Part shown: positions 60,701-64,000 of the stretch, piece after piece
How the letters are laid out: each line of letters begins with the position of its first letter
Numbering within the stretch: position 1 is the stretch's first letter
Origin: Schistosoma mansoni
Lineage: Eukaryota > Platyhelminthes > Trematoda > Strigeidida > Schistosomatidae
Direction: 5' to 3'
Assembly (NCBI RefSeq): GCF_000237925.1
Contig: NW_017386031.1
Coordinates: forward strand, 124,001-188,000
Length of the DNA stretch: 64,000 nucleotides
Position numbers and translations under genes: made by a program
Notes under the pieces: generated by a model
Told to the model about the DNA's origin: nothing
The model's database searches: none
The model's input: only the letters and a program-made list of their open reading frames with translations

Positions 60701-63319
60701 GTTCTGTTATGAGACTCCTGAGCAGTGCTCATCCACGATTTCTCACCAAAGGAACTCGAACCCAGAACATTCGGTCTCGCGCTCGAACGTTTAACCTTTA
60801 GACTACTGAGCTGGAAACCAACGGTATTAATGTCTAAATTCAATCAAGCCACGATATTGCGCGAGCACTCTTCGTTGTTTCCAGTGACTAACTGACTCAC
60901 AACAGATACAAACCAAACTTCACTGGTCACGATTTCTCACTTGAAGCTAGTTACTAGTGAACAAATGATTATTATCAGAATGGGGGTTTATGGAGATTGT
61001 AGCAATTATAATAGTTGAATTCATAACTTGATCTAAGCTAGATCACCTTTGGAAATCTGGGAGCACTGAACGGCTGTTTCGTCCTACCAGTGGACTCCTC
61101 TTTAATGAATTCAACTAGGAAAATACTACAATCTCCACAAACCCCATTTTATTCTAATCATAATGATAAATAGTTCATATGTAAGTATTGGAGTGATCCA
61201 GAAAACTTCTGTCAAAAGACAAAAGAGGCTCAGGATACATTAAGAAGCATTTTTATTCAATCAGCTTTTGACTAGACGTTTTGCTAGAAACATCACAAAA
61301 GTGAAAAGTCACATGTAGAGTTTCTGATTGACTGCTTATTACACTGCTACTATGTTAAGTAGCTTTCCAGAATTTTCAGGAAAAACCCAAAGACTTCTAA
61401 AATACTATCAAAACCCCTATATTTTCCATACATGAATAAACCTTTGGAGTAAAGTACTTCTCACATATTTCGCACCTTTTCTCTCGTATTCCAGTTATAA
61501 GTTATATAATATACTCCTATGGGCCAGGGTAATCTTGCACTGCTTTTCAGAAGAACCAGACACCATCCAGACCTTCACGCGACAACCCAAACAGTACAGC
61601 TCAATCCCGCCCTATAGGAGAACCAGACACTATAAAAGCTTCAAAGCTACAATCTGAACAGCTCAGCCCAATCCTGTGGCGTAACCACTCAGGTACCAAA
61701 CACCCTGGTGGACCAGGTTGCTATGTAGATTTAGTTTGAAGGGGGGGGTTACAAGACTAGCTTAGTAACCGAATATAACGTTCAATCAACAACACTTATC
61801 AGTAAATTGACTGTTATCAAATTAAATGTTACATATAAATTACAAAAAAAAATAAATCAATCATTGTTACCTTTAACCAACCCATAAGAAATAAGAAAGA
61901 GAATATACTAAAAATCGGTACATATAAATCTACATTATGTTGACCATTTTGATTACGATGTTGAACAAATTGGCAAGCAAATATTTGACACATAAAATAA
62001 CTATAAACTGCTATAATTACAACCTATAAAGAAAAGAAGAAGAAGAATCAATCTATGAAAAGAAACTGATTGAAGAGATACAATATAAAATGATCAGTTA
62101 TATGACATACAATCTGTGTCGGGTCGAGATAGGTATCTACCGCAGTACCATCGAAGATAGTTGCTCAATTTCGTAGATTGGATGAAGTTAGACCTTAATT
62201 ACTACTGGATGCCGGTCAGTTCAATAGTCTAGAGGTCAAGCGTTTGTGTGCGAGACCGAAGACCCTGGGTTCGAATCCCGCAAGCATGAGTCACACAGGA
62301 TGAAACGACTGTCCGGTAGCTACAGGTTTTCAATGGTGGTCTATCATCAATCAGTTTGTTATCTCAATCAAAAACATACAGGACTCAGTAACTGAGTGGA
62401 TAATGCGATGGCGTTTGAATCGAACAGTACTGGGTTCGAGTCCCAACGTGAACATCAACAAGTCTGAGATGCAGATACATCCAGCTGATGAGTCCCAAAT
62501 AGGACGAAACGTGTGTCCTGGATACCACTGCTAGCCACTATCCATTTTTGCTTATAATACTTAGAGAATTGTTCCAAAATATATTAGTGTTTGTCAATTG
62601 GAAGTAGAATAATAGTCTGTTGATTCGTTAAGCTTCCCATTGCATAAACCATTAGTTATGTGAATAATGTGATACTATTTGAAACGAACGGTACTGCGTT
62701 GAAGACGCGGAATGAATATAAACTCTGAGGCGCAGGTACATCCAGCTGACCAGTTCTGAACAGGATAAAAAGTGCTTTCATCAACCATCTCTGCTCACTA
62801 AAGTCCTATACAAACGTAGACTAATAATGATATACAGTTGCCTATATACTTTATAATACTCTATTCTATTCTATTGTATAATGCGTTAGTTTGATAACTG
62901 ATAGTTCCCCGAGAGTGGACTTAATTATGCTTTATGTCTTATAGTTAGCAACATGGGTTGATCTTAGTTAAAAACTATTGAAAACGCTGGATCACTGGTC
63001 AGTTGTATCTTCGTAGTATGGGACAACCTCCATTAATGTACATCCGCGACCCCGTTGGAACTGGAACCCATGACTTTCAAGCTTCGTGGCTGGAGCTTGA
63101 CCTTTAGATCTCTGAGCTTGTATCACATAGTTTACACACCTCAATAGGATACTAATGAGTCATTGAATTAGAATCCAGTAATCTTTATCTTCAAATTCCT
63201 CTCAAATTAACTGTATACCTTGAAACAGAGTTCAAACTTACTTGAGTATACACTAATGGAATCATAATACTACTGTAAACTTGTAAATTCTGCATACTTT
63301 GTCTTACTCTACCAATATT
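57719..63319 (-). CDS. Bestrophin chloride channel, four exons visible (partial gene)
   Basis: Bestrophins are calcium-gated anion channels of the plasma or ER membrane. Minus-strand exons: 63319-63242 (SSIMIPLVYTQ), 62023-61871 (VVIIAVYSYFMCQIFACQF ... LDLYVP-like VDLYVPIF ... LMGWLK), 59041-58794 (VALCVMNPFGDDDEDFQ ...), 57804-57719. All joints are GT-AG and keep phase. The sequence follows human bestrophins (IPLVYTQVVTVAVYSFF ... [21 protein letters not shown]). NPFGDDDEDF holds the acidic calcium-clasp cluster. The third exon then diverges into an acidic/charged cytosolic tail (SDDNESDDLLKFLDQ). The last exon is Cys-rich (ARNLCCCEKKKPPPP), possibly palmitoylated, and ends at a good donor (C|GTAAGT at 57718), so the gene should continue left. 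The N-terminal exons lie beyond 64000. If the donor is skipped, a stop follows at 57663. Confidence 0.9.
57845..58135 (-). repeat. Two partial SINE B copies in a bestrophin intron
   Basis: 57845-57985 and 58040-58120 both carry the hammerhead half. The first has TTGAGGAG with good stem I (GCACTG/CAGTGC); the second has CTGAGGAG. Both lack part of the head. Confidence 0.75.
58240..58430 (+). repeat. SINE family B copy, worn
   Basis: Head ('gaccgaaggtcatgggttgg'), core 'ttcaggagttccctactagg' with GAAAT, tail 'gtttтcaatggtggtcta'-like. Ribozyme decayed. Confidence 0.65.
58505..58742 (-). mobile_element. RTE LINE 5' UTR fragment, inverted
   Basis: Reverse complement of 13252-13490, including 'gggctactggtggtccc' and 'gctaaaaaaacgctaacc' on minus. 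A lone 5' fragment is unusual for a LINE; it may be half of a twin-primed insertion. It lies in a bestrophin intron. Confidence 0.78.
59102..59350 (+). repeat. Family D element: terminal inverted repeats plus hammerhead
   Basis: The left end 'caatgtcatgcgtgccaagt' and right end 'aagaaggactttatattc' are worn complements; the right end is better kept at 63560-63607. The middle holds a hammerhead (59204-59248): ACCTTG, CTGACGAG, TGCC/AGCA hairpin, GAAAC, then GTT and CAGGGT. MITE-like, no coding. Confidence 0.68.
59204..59248 (+). ncRNA. Hammerhead ribozyme, family D
   Basis: Stem I ACCUUG/CAGGGU pairs with one G-U; stem II GUGC/GCAU pairs. The cleavage triplet is GUU, usable but slower than GUC in known hammerheads. 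Confidence 0.6.
59470..59840 (+). repeat. SINE family A copy with flank module and good hammerhead
   Basis: Flank module 59470-59640 is in inverted order around a second A tail ('gccaccacccatctttgc'), then the A unit 59690-59835. Hammerhead 59787-59831: ATCCGG/TTGGAT stem I, CTGAGGAG, GTCC/GGAC stem II, GAAAC, GTC. It lies in a bestrophin intron, antisense to the gene. Confidence 0.78.
60043..60458 (+). repeat. SINE family C copy, headless, 3' end lost
   Basis: From 'caaatgccctggtacggccg' to 'accacccgcttcagtttggg', in a bestrophin intron. Confidence 0.8.
60625..60965 (-). repeat. SINE family B, long copy
   Basis: Tail, worn hammerhead (CTCAGGAG), head ('gggttcgagttcctttggtg' on minus) and upstream module. 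Bestrophin intron, same strand as the gene. Confidence 0.7.
60970..61145 (-). repeat. SINE family B, tail and hammerhead remnant
   Basis: 'cagaatgggggtttatggag' to 'cgtcctaccagtggactcctc' on plus, then a second inverted tail end: a shortened palindromic B copy. Confidence 0.62.
61500..61760. repeat. GC-richer imperfect direct repeat in a bestrophin intron
   Basis: Two copies of a motif beginning 'gaaccagacac' (near 61550 and 61620) and containing 'agctcaatcc'-like blocks, followed by 'accaggttgctatgtag' and a G-run (61741-61749). The G-run next to 'gctatgtag' recalls the purine tract and LTR start of the array element, but no LTR follows. Unclassified. Confidence 0.4.
62190..62365 (+). repeat. 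SINE family B copy lacking the hammerhead core
   Basis: Head intact ('gggttcgaatcccgcaag'), but about 25 bases including CTGAGGAG are missing before 'cacaggatgaaacgactgtc'. Confidence 0.7.
62382..62570 (+). repeat. SINE family A, best-preserved copy
   Basis: Head 'aggactcagtaactgagtgg', B-box-like 'gggttcgagtccc', link, intact hammerhead (62479-62523), and tail 'gccactatccatttttgc'. Inside a bestrophin intron, antisense to it. Confidence 0.85.
62479..62523 (+). ncRNA. Hammerhead ribozyme, family A, fully intact core
   Basis: Stem I AUCCAG/CUGGAU is perfect. The core is CUGAUGAG, stem II GUCC/GGAC with loop CAAAUA, then GAAAC, a minimal stem III (AC-GUGU-GU) and GUC, with cleavage expected after 62517. 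It matches the published schistosome hammerhead nearly base for base (from memory). Confidence 0.85.
62655..62795 (+). repeat. SINE family A, worn copy
   Basis: Recognisable 'gaacggtactgcgttg' and 'caggtacatccagctgacca', but GAAAC is lost. Confidence 0.62.
62945..63125 (-). repeat. SINE family B, worn copy
   Basis: On minus: head 'aagctcagagatctaaaggt' and B-box-like 'gggttccagttcc'. Hammerhead region decayed. Confidence 0.6.
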
Positions 63320-63399
63320 CTATAAAATAAAAAAGAAAATATTGATTAATTGTGCAAACGAATACTACTGATTGTTAACTACTTGTATAGCTATCAAGA

Positions 63400-63607
63400 G
63401 GTAAGAGATCATGCTGGATCACCTTGCTGATGAGTGTTAAGTAGCATGAAACCCGGGTCCAGGGTTTCCTGTTGACCACCTACAACCACCATCTTATCTC
63501 AATGTAGTGCACACAGTGTCGAGTCACCTAGACTAGTGGCCACATTGCAACTTGATCGATAGCATTCGATCAGCACTAAGAAGGACTTGACACGCATGAC
63601 ATTGATC
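63400..63607 (+). repeat. Family D element, right part with clean hammerhead
   Basis: Hammerhead at 63421-63465, then a non-coding stretch and a well-kept right terminal repeat ('cactaagaaggacttgacac', 'gcatgacattg') that is the inverse of 59102-59150. It lies in a bestrophin intron or just upstream of the first visible exon. Confidence 0.68.
63421..63465 (+). ncRNA. Hammerhead ribozyme, family D, intact core
   Basis: Stem I ACCUUG/CAGGGU, core CUGAUGAG, stem II GUGU/GCAU-like, GAAAC, short stem III ACC-CG-GGU, GUC with cleavage expected after 63459. The stem III is longer (three pairs) than in families A and B. Confidence 0.7.
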
Positions 63608-63649
63608 AACACCCAGTGATCAATCAATTGGGACCAATATGATATGTAT

Positions 63650-64000
63650 ATTTCCTATTGTATAATTAGTAAGTAACTAAACTATTCATATTCGTATCGC
63701 CCTTATTACCAGCTTTATTTTGACCCATAGACTATTACTGTACGATTTACCATTCCTGAGTTATACCCAGTCTATTAATTACTGTTCCTCCTATTCACAG
63801 ACGCATTTAGCTGAGTCTTGTACAAATGTTGTCCTCCTTTTTATGGTACGATGTGGTCTGTTTGGTTGGTATATAAACCCAGTATGTTTGAAATATAATG
63901 GCTCAAACCGCAAAGGCTGTTATTGGTGTTCTGGACTTAACTGGCTAGGCTAGGCAGATGGTAAGACTGACAAGTACTCCAGACTGCTCGTACGGTTTTC
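63650..64000 (+). repeat. LTR-like repeat (family L), cut by the window edge
   Basis: 'tggtatataaacccagtatg', 'gttctggacttaactggc' and 'ctgctcgtacgg' match 39640-40110 and the inverted segment of each array unit. The TATA-like run fits an LTR promoter. Confidence 0.6.

Noticed and set aside
866-63607. Regularly recurring short repeats considered as a CRISPR array
   Set aside because: Copies are dispersed on both strands at irregular spacing, have tRNA-like promoters and belong to eukaryotic SINE families.

Overview
The window looks like nuclear DNA of a blood fluke (Schistosoma or a close schistosomatid). The pointers are an AT-rich genome, a 482-residue protein disulfide isomerase gene whose 5' introns are only 32-36 bases long, CsRn1-clade Ty3/Gypsy, RTE and CR1-like retroelements, and many copies of the short hammerhead-ribozyme repeat known from schistosomes (SM-alpha type). 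No prokaryotic gene organisation is present. The species is inferred from sequence features, not from a database search.

Layout. 1-511: a possible 3' end of a gene with the second half of a RING-like Cys/His cluster. 866-6551: dispersed short repeats, including a tRNA-Gln-headed SINE and a near-identical inverted copy of it that ends at a telomere-like hexamer pair. 6836-11374 (minus): the complete protein disulfide isomerase gene, seven exons. 11545-14660: broken LINE pieces (CR1-like and RTE). 15311-21572 (minus): a broken Ty3/Gypsy element of the CsRn1 clade with two LTRs, a tRNA-Trp-type primer site and a younger insertion in one LTR. 23195-34125: a tandem array of five near-identical LTRs separated by four near-identical non-coding internal regions, each unit about 2.57 kb. 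37919-39212 (plus): two exons of a divergent CAP-Gly gene. 39240-57142: a dense mosaic of SINE-like repeats, LTR pieces and LINE fragments. 57164-57460 (plus): an intronless SmF (snRNP F) reading frame whose last codons come from a SINE. 57719-63319 (minus): four exons of a bestrophin channel gene, incomplete at both ends. The SmF frame probably lies antisense inside a bestrophin intron.

The most interesting theme is that three different SINE/MITE-like families (called A, B and D here), and perhaps a fourth (E), each carry a type I hammerhead ribozyme core with a very short stem III. They share the core bases CUGANGAG and GAAA, but their stem I and stem II sequences differ and covary. Best-preserved copies: A at 62479-62523, B at 43155-43206, D at 63421-63465, E (minus) at 2982-3029.

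Host genes with convincing evidence: protein disulfide isomerase (whole), bestrophin (partial), SmF (whole or retrocopy), CAP-Gly gene (partial). Everything else is repeat-derived or unassigned.
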